10,131 nt of DNA from Gemmataceae bacterium (GTDB taxonomy: Bacteria > Planctomycetota > Planctomycetia > Gemmatales > Gemmataceae): contig JADLBT010000464.1 of the NCBI GenBank assembly GCA_020847555.1, positions 1-10,131 on the forward strand, in the 5' to 3' direction. The notes under the pieces are model-generated. The model saw nothing but the letters and a program-made list of their open reading frames with translations. It ran no database searches and was not told the DNA's origin. A program made the position numbers and the translations under genes. Positions 1-9,969 of the stretch are shown here, in pieces (position 1 is the stretch's first letter; each line of letters starts with the position of its first letter).

Positions 1-1792
1 CCGTGGCGACGATCGGCTCGTAGACGTTGTTCTCAAGATCGGCTCGCCACAGCCCCGACTTTCCGCCGGCGGAGTTCACGGTCCTGCCTGCCCAGACGAC
101 GATACCCTGCGGTGTCGGGACCATGCACGTACGATGGCGCTCGGGATCGAGGATGCCCCCCTTCACCTTCATCTCGGGCCAACTCCAGCGATAGCGGGCA
201 CGATCGTAGCGAAATGTTCCGCCGGGATTCGTCATGCGATACGCGGCGTGCGTCCCGGTCCAGATCATCATCTTCGTTCGCGGATCGAGCGCGTAGGAGA
301 GGTACGAGTGCGGCGACCAGGGATATCCAGTCATCGACGGCACCGGCGCGCCGTCGTTCGAGTAACAATACTCAAAGGGCATTTCGGGCGACTGCAAGAT
401 GTACCAGCGGTTGAGCGCGATGCTGTAGTGGGCCACCTCGGTGCCGCAATGAGAACTATGTCCACCGCCCCAGTGGAGAAACTGGTCGCGCTCGGGATCG
501 AACACGACGGTCCCCCAATCGCGCTGCACATGCAACCTTGGCGGCTTCATGTCGATCCATTGATTCTCGGGGAGGTTCTTGAGCTTCGCGGCGACCGCGG
601 CCGTGTCGGGTTCGGGCACGTTTTCGTACCACGCGGGATCGAATCCTTCGCCGCGAACGTGGCTGACGTTCGGAGAAACGGCGGCCTCTTTCGTGCCGGC
701 GTCCGCGGGATTCACGAGCGAACATTCCCCCGTGAGAACATTGATCTTCTTGCCATAAGACATGACGGGCGCTGCCCACGTCAGCTTCTTACCTCCGTCG
801 GCCAGTGCGACGACGACCGCCGGCTGTGCCAGGTTCGGTGTCGGTTTTTTACTCTCCGCCTGGATGCGGCGCCAACGCTCGGTCTTGACGTCGAATTCCC
901 AAACGTCCATGGGCAACCGCTGCCACAAGGCCGCACCATACGACATGGAGCCACGCGGTTCCTGGCCGCCGACAAGATAGACCTTGCCGCCATGCCCGAT
1001 CATGCCATGTCCCATGCGCGGCGACGGTGCCAGAGGCGGCGTTGTTCGTCGCCAGGTTCGCTTCGACGTGTCGAAAAGCCACGTGTCGGCATAAGCGCCA
1101 TGCACGCCCTCGCCGCCAAACAACACCACCTGCTTCGTCTGAGGCTCATACGCCACGGCCGAATTACAGCGTAGCGACGGCTGCGCGTCGATGGCCTCCG
1201 CCAACCGGACGATGCCCAGCCAGGCCCGGCGCGCAGCCGCGACCTGCTTTCTCGTGAGTTCGCCGGACGACAGTTGCGCCTGAATCTCCTCGTAGTTCCT
1301 GGCCACGTCGCCGGGCAGCCACGGCGTTCCATCGGCAAGGGGTTCCTTCGCCAGGAGACCAAGCAGGCGGCGCAGCTCCGTCGCCTCGCTGATCAGGTTC
1401 TTACCCTCGGCCTGGGCTATCCTGGAATCAGGTTGATAGTAGCGATTGGCGACCCGGGCATAGAAATCGCGTGCGCGCTCCGCGAGGTCGATGGCCTGCT
1501 TGTGCCGCGTTTTCTCCGCTTCGGTGCCAAACGTCAGTTCCTGCCAGTGACCATTCGCGAAAACCCAGGTGCGCAGGCCGCCGATTCGAGAGACGCCGCC
1601 GGTCCCGCCAAACCAGATCGTCTCGCCGCGTACCGGATCGATGCAGACGGCGCCCCAACGGCAGCCGGGCGAGTCGGGACCAATCGGCCCCGTCGTCGCG
1701 CCCGCAAGGCGCGGCGCTTTCGCTTGCGCTCGCGCATCGTCGATAAGTCCCAGCAATGAAGCCATCGCCCCGATCAGGAGGAGAACTTTCAT
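1..1792 (-). CDS. Secreted kelch-type beta-propeller protein (partial, C-terminus beyond left edge)
   Basis: An uninterrupted minus-strand frame runs from an ATG at 1790-1792 to the left edge, 597 codons with no stop inside the window. The N-terminus MKVLLLIGAMASLLG followed by ARAQA is a Sec signal peptide, probably cleaved near residues 22-24. Kelch-like blades are visible: a first one at about residues 42-88 (IWFGG, W near the end), then VVLFGGEG at about 222-229 and VYLVGGQE at about 272-278, each followed by a DTWLFD/DVWEFD-type strand and a Trp. More divergent blades follow (HWGGGHSS near 440, then MMIWTG and IVVWAG). Between blades 1 and 2 lies a charged, helix-rich insert of about 110 residues (93-205). 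Kelch propellers bind proteins or glycans; the ligand here is unknown. The start has only a weak Shine-Dalgarno (CGGGG). The gene lies 71 bp downstream of yidD on the same strand. Catalytic function is not evident. Confidence 0.85.
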   Translation of the reverse strand, partial: MKVLLLIGAMASLLGLIDDARAQAKAPRLAGATTGPIGPDSPGCRWGAVCIDPVRGETIWFGGTGGVSRIGGLRTWVFANGHWQELTFGTEAEKTRHKQAIDLAERARDFYARVANRYYQPDSRIAQAEGKNLISEATELRRLLGLLAKEPLADGTPWLPGDVARNYEEIQAQLSSGELTRKQVAAARRAWLGIVRLAEAIDAQPSLRCNSAVAYEPQTKQVVLFGGEGVHGAYADTWLFDTSKRTWRRTTPPLAPSPRMGHGMIGHGGKVYLVGGQEPRGSMSYGAALWQRLPMDVWEFDVKTERWRRIQAESKKPTPNLAQPAVVVALADGGKKLTWAAPVMSYGKKINVLTGECSLVNPADAGTKEAAVSPNVSHVRGEGFDPAWYENVPEPDTAAVAAKLKNLPENQWIDMKPPRLHVQRDWGTVVFDPERDQFLHWGGGHSSHCGTEVAHYSIALNRWYILQSPEMPFEYCYSNDGAPVPSMTGYPWSPHSYLSYALDPRTKMMIWTGTHAAYRMTNPGGTFRYDRARYRWSWPEMKVKGGILDPERHRTCMVPTPQGIVVWAGRTVNSAGGKSGLWRADLENNVYEPIVAT

Positions 1793-1831
1793 GACGTTAC
1801 CCCGAGGGTGAACCCTGGTGCAAAGCGGCTG

Positions 1832-1845
1832 GTTGATACATCAAC
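1832..1845. repeat. Small inverted repeat upstream of the kelch gene
   Basis: In the 71-bp gap between the yidD stop and the kelch gene start, GTTGAT and ATCAAC form a perfect 6-bp inverted repeat separated by 2 nt. It lies about 40 nt upstream of the kelch start codon. It could be an operator half-site pair, or chance. The spacer is too short for a stable hairpin and there is no T-tract, so a terminator is unlikely. I see no convincing -35/-10 pair here, so the kelch gene may be read through from rnpA-yidD. Confidence 0.25.
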
Positions 1846-1863
1846 TACCTTTGGCGATGCGAC

Positions 1864-2106
1864 TCACGGCGGGTCGTACCCGCTGCGGCCCCAGGGGTTG
1901 CAGCGACAGATGCGCCACAGCCCCTTGCCGGCGCCGCGAAGCGGGCCGTGCTTGCGCACCGCGCGGATGAAGTATTCGCTGCAGCTGGGGTGAAAGCGAC
2001 AGGCTCTCGGCAGCAGCGGACTGATGCAGAACTGGTAAACGCGGATCGGGAAGATGAGCAGGGAAGCGAACACGGCGCCCGTCCCCCGGTACAGGCGAAG
2101 GATCAT
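1864..2106 (-). CDS. yidD: YidD, membrane protein insertion efficiency factor
   Basis: An 80-residue protein of the YidD family, which assists YidC/Sec-dependent insertion of inner-membrane proteins and sits at the inner face of the cytoplasmic membrane. The sequence shows the family hallmarks: a hydrophobic, amphipathic N-terminal stretch (residues about 11-31, ending in [10 protein letters not shown]), the signature [10 protein letters not shown] at 36-45 and a C-terminal [12 protein letters not shown] at 62-73 followed by GYDP. Five cysteines (27, 36, 42, 67, 69) are at places typical of the family. Length is normal. The start codon overlaps the rnpA stop in ATGA, and a good Shine-Dalgarno (GGGAGG, 2116-2121 region) lies about 9 nt upstream inside rnpA, which supports translational coupling. 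In most bacteria yidC follows; here the next gene is a kelch-type secreted protein. Confidence 0.95.
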   Translation of the reverse strand: MILRLYRGTGAVFASLLIFPIRVYQFCISPLLPRACRFHPSCSEYFIRAVRKHGPLRGAGKGLWRICRCNPWGRSGYDPP

Positions 2107-2492
2107 TTCGGCCGCACCTCCCGGGCGAGCTTGCGAGCCAGCTGACCGACCAGTCGCGGCAGCGACCGACACAGCTCGGCCAGCGGCGGCGCCTCGGCGG
2201 TACGCGGGATGACGATCAGGTCCAGCCCTCCCGGCAGCTCGTGCTTCGTCAGCCGAAACGCCTCGCGGTACAACCGGCGCAGCCGGTTGCGGTGCGTCGC
2301 CTGCCCCCACTTGCGCGACACCGACAGGCCGAGGCGTGCGTGCGGCAGGTCGTTTTCGCATGCGTACACGATGATCCAGCCGTCGCTCGCCGAGCGCCGC
2401 CGCTCGAACGTCCGGCGGAAGTCGTCCGGGCGGCGCAGGTGTTCGTGCGGCCGGAAGGTGTACGATCGCTCGGGGCTCATGATCTTGTTCAT
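2103..2492 (-). CDS. rnpA: Ribonuclease P protein component
   Basis: A 129-residue basic protein that binds the RNase P catalytic RNA and helps it recognise the 5' leader of precursor tRNAs. The diagnostic segment is at residues 52-80: [12 protein letters not shown], then the conserved RNR box (R68, N69, R70) and [10 protein letters not shown]. The N-terminal F13 and the hydrophobic strand WIIVYACE (39-46) complete the usual alpha-beta fold, and DLIVIPR (91-97) is the conserved late strand. The ATG at 2492 has GGACGAG about 8-9 nt upstream; a second ATG at residue 5 (2480) is possible and would give MSPERSYTF. The gene overlaps yidD by 4 bases. No rpmH (ribosomal protein L34) lies upstream, which is unusual: the 109-bp gap to the J-protein gene is too short to hold one. 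Confidence 0.95.
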   Translation of the reverse strand: MNKIMSPERSYTFRPHEHLRRPDDFRRTFERRRSASDGWIIVYACENDLPHARLGLSVSRKWGQATHRNRLRRLYREAFRLTKHELPGGLDLIVIPRTAEAPPLAELCRSLPRLVGQLARKLAREVRPK

Positions 2493-2505
2493 GATCCAGC
2501 TCGTC

Positions 2506-2547
2506 CTGTCCGAGCCGCTTACGCCGCTGCGTGCGCGGCTCGGACAG
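2506..2547. promoter_or_regulatory. Perfect 13-bp hairpin just upstream of rnpA
   Basis: CTGTCCGAGCCGC at 2506-2518 and GCGGCTCGGACAG at 2535-2547 are exact reverse complements, separated by 16 nt. On the rnpA (minus) strand the hairpin ends about 13 nt before the start codon at 2492. No T-tract follows on either strand, so it is not a classical intrinsic terminator. It may be a leader structure controlling rnpA-yidD translation or RNA stability, a processing site, or a boundary after the J-protein gene. Two smaller inverted repeats lie beside it (CGGACC at 2555-2560 with GGTCCG at 2579-2584, and CCGCGC/GCGCGG with a 3-nt loop at about 2582-2596), so the whole 109-bp gap is highly structured. 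The function is inferred; the repeat itself is certain. Confidence 0.6.
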
Positions 2548-2601
2548 ACTTAACCGGACCGTGTTTAGATCCCTGCGTGGTCCGCGCCTTGCGCGGTTAC
2601 C

Positions 2602-4971
<2,370 letters not shown>

Positions 4972-4978
4972 TCGCGCC

Positions 4979-7126
4979 ATGAGGACTTACGCGCTTACCC
5001 TCTGCGGCACGGTCCTCCTCGTGGCAGCCGGCCGCGCCGCCGACGATTACCGCATCCCGCCCGAGAAACGCGACCACTGGGCCTGGAAGGCGCCCGTTCG
5101 CCCCACCGTGCCCGCGGTGCGCAACGCGGCGTGGGTGCGCAACCCCATCGACGCCTTCGTCCTCGCGCGTCTGGAGGCGGCGGGGCTGTCTCCCGCGCCG
5201 CCCGCGACCCGCGCGCAGCTCCTGCGGCGCGTCGCGTTCGACCTGACCGGCTTGCCGCCGAGCCTCGCCGAGATCGATGCGTTCGTCGGCGACCGCTCCC
5301 CCGACGCCTACGCGAAGGTGGTCGATCGGCTGCTGGCGAGCCCGCACTACGGCGAGCGCTGGGGCCGCCACTGGCTCGACCTGGCGCGCTTCGCCGAGAG
5401 CAACGGGTTCGAGCACGACGAGATCCGCCCGGGCGCCTGGCGCTACCGCGACTACGTCATCCGCGCCTTCAACACCGACAAACCTTATGACCGCCTCGTG
5501 CGCGAGCAGCTGGCCGGCGACGAACTGTACCCGAACGACCCGGACGCCCTGATCGCGACCGGGTTCAACCTGCTCGGCCCGGACATGACCGACGCCGCCA
5601 ACCAGGCCCAGCGCCGGCAGAACACGCTCGACGACATGACCGACACCACCGGACTGGTGTTCCTCGGTCTGACGGTCGGCTGCGCCCGCTGTCACGACCA
5701 CAAGTTCGAGCCGATCCCGCAGCGGGACTTCTACCGGCTGCAGGCCTTCTTCGCCCCGGCCGTCTTCCGCCCGGATCTGCCGGTCGCCCCGCCCGAACAG
5801 AAGGCCGCTCACGACCGCGCGCGCCAGGAGTACACGGCCCGCATCCAGCCGACCACCGACGCCATCGTCCGGCTGGAGGCGCCGTATCGCAAGAAGCTGT
5901 ACGAGGCCAGGCTTGCTCGTCTTTCGGAGGAGGCCCGCCAGGCGCACCGCACCCGCGCGGAGCAGCGCACGCCGCAGCAGAAGGAACTCGTGGGCCAGAC
6001 CGTGCGCTTCCTCAACATCACGCCGCAGCAGGTTCTTGCGAGTCTGAGCGCGGCGGACCGGGCGGAACACCGGAAACTGCAACAACGTCTGAAGACGTTC
6101 GACCACTGCAAACCCGCGCCGCTCCCCAGCGCGCCGGGGCTTCAGGAGGGCAGTGCCGTCCCGACCACGTTCGTGCTGCGCCGGGGCGAGCTGAGGCACC
6201 CCGACGGCGCGGTCGGGCCGGGCTATCCGATCATCCTCCTGCCCGGACATCGCGAGACGCTCGCCGAGGTGAAGCCGCGTTCGGCGAGCACTGGACGGCG
6301 CGCCGCCCTGGCCGCGTGGCTGACGCAGCCGGACCACCCGCTGACGGCGCGCGTCATGGTCAACCGCCTCTGGCAGCACCACTTCGGCCGCGGCATCGTG
6401 CCGACCGCGAGCGACTTTGGCATGCGCGGCCAGCCGCCAACGCACCCGAAGCTGCTCGACTGGTTGGCGGTCGAGTTCCGCCAGCGCGGCTGGAGCCTCA
6501 AGGCGATGCACCGGCTGATGCTCCTGTCGAACACCTACCGCCAGTCCACGCAGGCACCCGCGGAGACAATGCGGAGGGATCCGGACAACCACCTCCTCGG
6601 GCGGATGAACCGGCTGCGCCTGGAGGGCGAGGCCATCCGCGACGCGCTGTTGGCGGTGAGCGGGCAGCTGAACCGGCAGGCCGGCGGGCCGGGTGTGTTC
6701 CCGCCGCTGCCGGCGGACCTCGGCACGGTCAAGGGCTGGCAGGTGAGCGAAAACCCCGCCGACCACCGGCGTCGGAGCATCTACGTCTTCGCGCGGCGCA
6801 ACCTGCGATTCGCGTTTCTGGAGGCGTTCGACCTGCCCGACAGCAACCTGAGCTGCCCGAAGCGCGAGCGCAGCACGACCGCCATGCAAGCTCTCACACT
6901 GCTCAACGCCCGCGAGGTGCAGGACGCAGCGAAGGCGCTGGCGGCGCGGCTGCAGCGCGAGGCAGGCACCGACGAGGAGCGCGTGACCCTGGCGTACCGG
7001 CTGACGCTGGGCCGTCGCCCTATCGACGCCGAGATGGGGCTGGCGCGCGAATTCCTGGCGTCCTCGCCGTTGACCGAGCTGTGCCGGGCGCTGTTCAATG
7101 TGAATGAGTTTGTGTACCTGGATTAA
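4979..7126 (+). CDS. Secreted DUF1549/DUF1553 (PSCyt2/PSD1) domain protein
   Basis: A 715-residue exported protein typical of Planctomycetes. It begins with a Sec signal peptide ([20 protein letters not shown], cleavage likely before ADDY). The DUF1549 (PSCyt2) domain covers about 53-260, with [42 protein letters not shown] and a CARCH motif (C235, C238, H239) in the context [13 protein letters not shown]. This CxxCH could bind c-type heme, although the family's heme content is not firmly established. A less conserved middle of about 180 residues precedes DUF1553 (PSD1) at about 440-705, with [35 protein letters not shown] and the usual ending [12 protein letters not shown]. The PSCyt1 cytochrome domain that often comes first in this family is absent. 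Biological role is unknown. The start at 4979 was preferred over 4955 because it begins the signal peptide and has AGGAG upstream. Its usual partner DUF1501 is separated from it here by a HicA cassette. Confidence 0.93.
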   Translation: MRTYALTLCGTVLLVAAGRAADDYRIPPEKRDHWAWKAPVRPTVPAVRNAAWVRNPIDAFVLARLEAAGLSPAPPATRAQLLRRVAFDLTGLPPSLAEIDAFVGDRSPDAYAKVVDRLLASPHYGERWGRHWLDLARFAESNGFEHDEIRPGAWRYRDYVIRAFNTDKPYDRLVREQLAGDELYPNDPDALIATGFNLLGPDMTDAANQAQRRQNTLDDMTDTTGLVFLGLTVGCARCHDHKFEPIPQRDFYRLQAFFAPAVFRPDLPVAPPEQKAAHDRARQEYTARIQPTTDAIVRLEAPYRKKLYEARLARLSEEARQAHRTRAEQRTPQQKELVGQTVRFLNITPQQVLASLSAADRAEHRKLQQRLKTFDHCKPAPLPSAPGLQEGSAVPTTFVLRRGELRHPDGAVGPGYPIILLPGHRETLAEVKPRSASTGRRAALAAWLTQPDHPLTARVMVNRLWQHHFGRGIVPTASDFGMRGQPPTHPKLLDWLAVEFRQRGWSLKAMHRLMLLSNTYRQSTQAPAETMRRDPDNHLLGRMNRLRLEGEAIRDALLAVSGQLNRQAGGPGVFPPLPADLGTVKGWQVSENPADHRRRSIYVFARRNLRFAFLEAFDLPDSNLSCPKRERSTTAMQALTLLNAREVQDAAKALAARLQREAGTDEERVTLAYRLTLGRRPIDAEMGLAREFLASSPLTELCRALFNVNEFVYLD

Positions 7127-7188
7127 CCGAACTTCGCGGTGAAGGGCAGGCGGGAGCAACGACACGACCGGCCGAGCGGGAGCGGAGC

Positions 7189-7377
7189 ATGAAGGTCCGC
7201 GACGTGATCCGGTTATTGGAGCAGGACGGCTGGGTACAGGTTGCCCAGAAAGGCAGCCACCGTCAGTTCAAACACCCGACCAAACCTGGTAAGGTCACCG
7301 TCCCGGGCAAACCTTCTGCTGACGTCCCCAGGGGAACCTACCGGAGCATCCTGGAGCAGGCCGGACTGGAGGAGTGA
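7189..7377 (+). CDS. hicA: HicA-family mRNA interferase toxin
   Basis: A 62-residue protein with the complete HicA fold (double-stranded RNA-binding-like, alpha-beta-beta-beta-alpha). HicA toxins cleave mRNA independently of the ribosome and stop growth until neutralised by HicB. Visible hallmarks are KVRDVIRLLEQDGW (2-15), the catalytic-histidine segment QKGSHRQFKHP (20-30, His24) and the final PRGTYRSILEQAGL (47-60). All key residues are present, so it is probably active. GGGAG at 7178-7182 is 6 nt before the ATG. No HicB gene lies upstream or downstream; instead an unrelated 108-residue gene starts 3 nt after the stop. Base composition is less GC-rich than that of the flanking genes (codons such as TTA, AAA, CCT), which fits acquisition by transfer. 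The 62-bp gap to the DUF1553 stop shows no clear promoter. Confidence 0.92.
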   Translation: MKVRDVIRLLEQDGWVQVAQKGSHRQFKHPTKPGKVTVPGKPSADVPRGTYRSILEQAGLEE

Positions 7378-7380
7378 GCG

Positions 7381-7707
7381 ATGGGTTCTCGCAACCTGAG
7401 CCCAGCTGACGTGGAGCGCGCTCGCCTATGTCAGGCGAGCGAACTGGCGACCGCGTCTGGCGCGGGTTGGGCAGACGCCTACCGGCCCGGTTCCCCCGGC
7501 TGCCACGAACTGCTCGACCGGACCGCAATGTTCGCCGAGATGCTGGAACGGCACCTCGTTGACCATCCCGCGTGTGTGGCCAACCCGGAATGGTATCGGT
7601 TGGCGGAGCAGGCAGCGGCCGCACTTCGGGAACTGTACCAGCAGATTGGGGCGGAACACCTGGGAGGCGAGGCGCCCGCCAACAGGACCAACGAGGTTTC
7701 CGCCTGA
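7381..7707 (+). CDS. Hypothetical 108-aa protein coupled to HicA (possible antitoxin)
   Basis: I do not recognise this gene with certainty. It encodes 108 residues, soluble, with no signal peptide or membrane segment. A predicted helical core covers about 42-94 (CHELLDRTAMFAEMLERHLV, then NPEWYRLAEQAAAALRELYQ), with a polar N-terminus and a loose C-terminal tail. It lacks the HicB features: no partial RNase H-like fold (VPDLPGC-type motif) and no ribbon-helix-helix or helix-turn-helix DNA-binding end. The start is firm: GGAGGAG (7368-7374, inside hicA) is 6 nt before the ATG, and only 3 nt separate it from the hicA stop, so the two are made together. Position suggests a non-canonical antitoxin or accessory to HicA, but it could equally be an unrelated planctomycete small protein. 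The function is inferred from position only. Confidence 0.75.
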   Translation: MGSRNLSPADVERARLCQASELATASGAGWADAYRPGSPGCHELLDRTAMFAEMLERHLVDHPACVANPEWYRLAEQAAAALRELYQQIGAEHLGGEAPANRTNEVSA

Positions 7708-7716
7708 TCACTTGAG

Positions 7717-9183
7717 ATGGACCCACCCATGAACCGTTGCCACGGCCCCAGCGGCCCCGAAACGATCCCGCTCGACCGGCGCCAGTTCCTGGCCCGCGCG
7801 GGCGGCGGGTTCGGGATGCTCGCCCTCGCCGCGCTGCTCGCCGACGAGGGACTCCTCGCCGCCGACGCGCCGGCCGATCGCACCCTCAACCCCCTTGCTC
7901 CGCGGCACCCGCACCACCGCGCGCGGGCGAAGCAGGTCATCTTTCTGTTCATGTCGGGCGGCCCGAGCCACCTGGAGACGTTCGACCCCAAGCCCGCCCT
8001 GCACCACCTGCACGGCCAGCCGCTGCCCGACTCGTTTGGCCCGGTCGCGACGCGCCGCAACGTCGCGCGCAACCGTCTCCTCGCCCCCTTCTGCGCCTTC
8101 CGCAAGCGCGGCAACTCCGGACTGGAGATCTCCGACCTGTTCCCGAACCTCGCCCGCTGCGCCGACGACCTGTGCGTGCTGCGCGGCTGTTACGGCGACA
8201 GCGTCACGCACCCCGAGTCGGTCTACCTGATGAACACCGGCTCGATCCTCATGGGCCGGCCGAGCCTGGGAGCGTGGGTGTCCTACGGTCTGGGGACCGC
8301 GAACCAGAACATGCCCGCGTTCGTCGTCCTGCCCGACCCGGGCGGCTGGGTCAAGGGCGGGGCGCCGGCGTGGGGCAACGGGTTTCTGCCGGCCGCGTAC
8401 CAGGGCACGCTGCTGCGCGGCGGTCGGTCGCCCGTCTCGCACCTGAGTCCCCCGGCGGGAACCGGCCTCGCTCAGCAGCGGCGCACCATCGACCTGGTCA
8501 ACCGGCTCAACCGCGAGCACCTCGCCGGCCGCGAGGGCGATTCGGAACTGTCCGCCCGCATCGCCGCGTACGAACTCGCGTTTCGCATGCAGACGCACGC
8601 GCCGGAGGCGGTGGACGTGACGCGCGAAACCGTCGCGACCCGGCGGCTCTACGGCCTGGACCGGCCGCAGACGGCGGAGTTCGGAAGTCGCTGCCTGCTG
8701 GCGCGCCGTCTCGTCGAGCGCGGCGTGCGCTTCGTCCAGGTCTACTGCGGCGACACCGGCGGGTGGGACGCTCACTCGGACATCGCCGGCAATCACACGC
8801 GGCTGTGCCTTCAGAGCGACCGGCCGATTGCCGGACTGCTGGCGGACCTGAAGGCGCGTGGGCTGCTCGACGAGACGCTGGTGATCTGGGGCGGCGAGTT
8901 CGGGCGCACGCCGATGACCGAGGGGACGACCGGCCGCGACCACAATCCGCACGGGTTCACGATGTGGCTCGCCGGCGCCGGGGTGCGCGGTGGGATGGCC
9001 TATGGCGCGACCGACCCGGTCGGGTTGCGCGCCGTCGCGGACCGGACGCACGTCCACGACCTGCACGCCACCATCCTGCACCTGCTGGGGCTGAGCCACC
9101 GGCGGCTGACGTTCCGTCACAACGGCCGCAATGAGCGGCTGACGGAGAACGCGGGCGAGGTGATCGACGCAATCCTGACGTGA
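7717..9183 (+). CDS. Tat-exported DUF1501 protein
   Basis: A 488-residue DUF1501 protein, a family related to the alkaline phosphatase/sulfatase superfamily and very common in Planctomycetes next to DUF1549/DUF1553 genes. The N-terminus carries a twin-arginine signal (DRRQFLARA, R21-R22, then a hydrophobic GFGMLALAALLA), so it is folded before export. The domain runs from about 70 to the end: QVIFLFMSGGPSHLETFDPK (73-92), GDSVTHPESVY (160-170), DTGGWDAHSD (346-355), IWGGEFGRTPM (390-400) and GRDHNPHGF (406-414). The conserved Asp, His and Glu residues of these motifs look like a metal site, and the superfamily makes hydrolase activity plausible, but no substrate is established. A start at 7732 (MNRCHGP) is almost equally possible; neither has a strong Shine-Dalgarno. 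It lies 9 nt after the small gene that follows hicA and ends at a bidirectional terminator. Confidence 0.93.
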   Translation: MDPPMNRCHGPSGPETIPLDRRQFLARAGGGFGMLALAALLADEGLLAADAPADRTLNPLAPRHPHHRARAKQVIFLFMSGGPSHLETFDPKPALHHLHGQPLPDSFGPVATRRNVARNRLLAPFCAFRKRGNSGLEISDLFPNLARCADDLCVLRGCYGDSVTHPESVYLMNTGSILMGRPSLGAWVSYGLGTANQNMPAFVVLPDPGGWVKGGAPAWGNGFLPAAYQGTLLRGGRSPVSHLSPPAGTGLAQQRRTIDLVNRLNREHLAGREGDSELSARIAAYELAFRMQTHAPEAVDVTRETVATRRLYGLDRPQTAEFGSRCLLARRLVERGVRFVQVYCGDTGGWDAHSDIAGNHTRLCLQSDRPIAGLLADLKARGLLDETLVIWGGEFGRTPMTEGTTGRDHNPHGFTMWLAGAGVRGGMAYGATDPVGLRAVADRTHVHDLHATILHLLGLSHRRLTFRHNGRNERLTENAGEVIDAILT

Positions 9184-9199
9184 GCCGCGGGGACCGGCA

Positions 9200-9235
9200 C
9201 ACAAATACACGAGCCCGCGGGCTCGTGTATTTGTG
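9200..9235. terminator. Perfect 36-bp palindrome, bidirectional terminator between convergent genes
   Basis: CACAAATACACGAGCCCG at 9200-9217 is followed immediately by its exact reverse complement at 9218-9235. The inner ACGAGCCCG/CGGGCTCGT part forms a GC-rich stem (with a few central bases as loop), and the outer part gives a T-rich run (GTATTTGTG) after the stem whichever strand is read. It lies 17 bp after the DUF1501 stop and 25 bp after the SOD stop, exactly where two converging transcripts must end. The T-run is not a pure U-tract, so the hairpin may work partly by blocking read-through. Confidence 0.8.
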
Positions 9236-9260
9236 CGGCAGGGAGTTGCCCGGCGGACGA

Positions 9261-9860
9261 TCAATGCGGCTTCTTGGCAGCCGCGCCCTTCGCGATGCCG
9301 ATGACGCCGCCGCCCACGCGCCCGCCCGCGTCGCCGGACGGCTGGCTCTTCAGGTCGTCCGCCTTGGCGTGGACGATCAGGCCCCGGCCGATGATCGAGT
9401 GGGGGCCGTGCAGGCTGAGCAGCTTGTCCGTCATCTTGATCGTCGCGACGCCGTTCTTGTCGGCCAGGATGTTGCCCAGGTCGCCGACGTGGCGCTTCTC
9501 CGCCTTCGGCCCGCCGTGCGGCGCCCCTTCGGGGTCGAAGTGGCCGCCGGTGGACATGCCCTTCTCGTCGGTCAGGTCGCCGAATTCGTGGACGTGGAAC
9601 CCGTGCAGCCCGGGGGTCAGCCCACTGATCTTGCCGCTGACCTCCATCGCGTTGCCCTTCTGGGTGAAGTACACGACGCCCTGCACCTTGCTGCCCGAAA
9701 GCGGCACCATCACGCAGATGGCCCTGGTCGGAGCCTGCATCTTCTCGGGCTGAGCGGTGGTCGCCTTATTCTGCTGCGCTGCCGTGGGGGCGCTGCCGCT
9801 GGCGAGCAGCCACGCGGCAGGGGTAAGGACAGCCAGAGCGAAGGTTGTGAGTCGGATCAT
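9261..9860 (-). CDS. sodC: Exported Cu/Zn superoxide dismutase family protein
   Basis: A 199-residue protein that would convert superoxide to oxygen and hydrogen peroxide outside the cytoplasmic membrane. The signal peptide is [20 protein letters not shown], with cleavage likely at about residue 20-28, then a low-complexity linker and the SOD domain from about 48. All ligands are there: H89 and H91 (GFHVHEFGD), bridging H107 (GGHFDPEG), H115 (APHGGP), H124 and D127 (RHVGDLGNI), H164 ([13 protein letters not shown]), and the active-site Arg181 ([12 protein letters not shown]). The two disulfide cysteines of typical enzymes are missing: the usual ACGVIG is GGGVIG, the loop after HEFGD has no Cys, and the protein has just one cysteine (C49). 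ATG at 9860 was chosen because GGGAGGA lies 6 nt upstream; a GTG at 9866 would add two residues but overlaps the Shine-Dalgarno region. It converges on DUF1501. Confidence 0.93.
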   Translation of the reverse strand: MIRLTTFALAVLTPAAWLLASGSAPTAAQQNKATTAQPEKMQAPTRAICVMVPLSGSKVQGVVYFTQKGNAMEVSGKISGLTPGLHGFHVHEFGDLTDEKGMSTGGHFDPEGAPHGGPKAEKRHVGDLGNILADKNGVATIKMTDKLLSLHGPHSIIGRGLIVHAKADDLKSQPSGDAGGRVGGGVIGIAKGAAAKKPH

Positions 9861-9941
9861 CGGCACTCCTCCCTCGAGGTGTTCGTCAGAATGGGGCGCG
9901 GCACCGCGCCATGCGGAAACCGCTCATCCCCTCTGCGGTGC

Positions 9942-9969
9942 AGGATAGGGAGCGTGGCCGCGGAGTCCA
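9942..9969 (-). promoter_or_regulatory. Weak candidate promoter for the SOD gene
   Basis: On the minus strand TGGACT (9964-9969) and TATCCT (9942-9947) are 16 nt apart, each matching the sigma70 consensus at 4 of 6 positions. The position, about 80 nt upstream of the SOD start, is reasonable. A 7-bp inverted repeat (GGCGCGG/CCGCGCC, about 9895-9910) lies between it and the gene. Both could be chance in this GC-rich DNA. Confidence 0.22.

Noticed and set aside
134..1174. A 346-codon plus-strand open frame at the left side
   Set aside because: The minus strand of the same region is open for 597 codons with a signal peptide and kelch blades; the plus-strand product is a His/Arg-rich shadow.
2107..2361. 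Upstream extension of the yidD frame to an ATG at 2361
   Set aside because: It overlaps rnpA in another frame. The conserved YidD N-terminus, the ATGA overlap and the Shine-Dalgarno all point to 2106.
2493..2601. Possible rpmH (ribosomal protein L34) upstream of rnpA
   Set aside because: One frame gives RRKRLGQ, which recalls the L34 C-terminus, but the gap is too short for L34, and the conserved HGFRARM part is absent in all frames.
7381..7707. The gene after hicA as a HicB antitoxin
   Set aside because: No HicB-type motifs in this frame, and no other frame of the region encodes a HicB-like protein.
7708..9264. A 518-codon minus-strand open frame opposite DUF1501
   Set aside because: It is the mirror of a well-conserved gene, shows no domain, and would run through the terminator palindrome.
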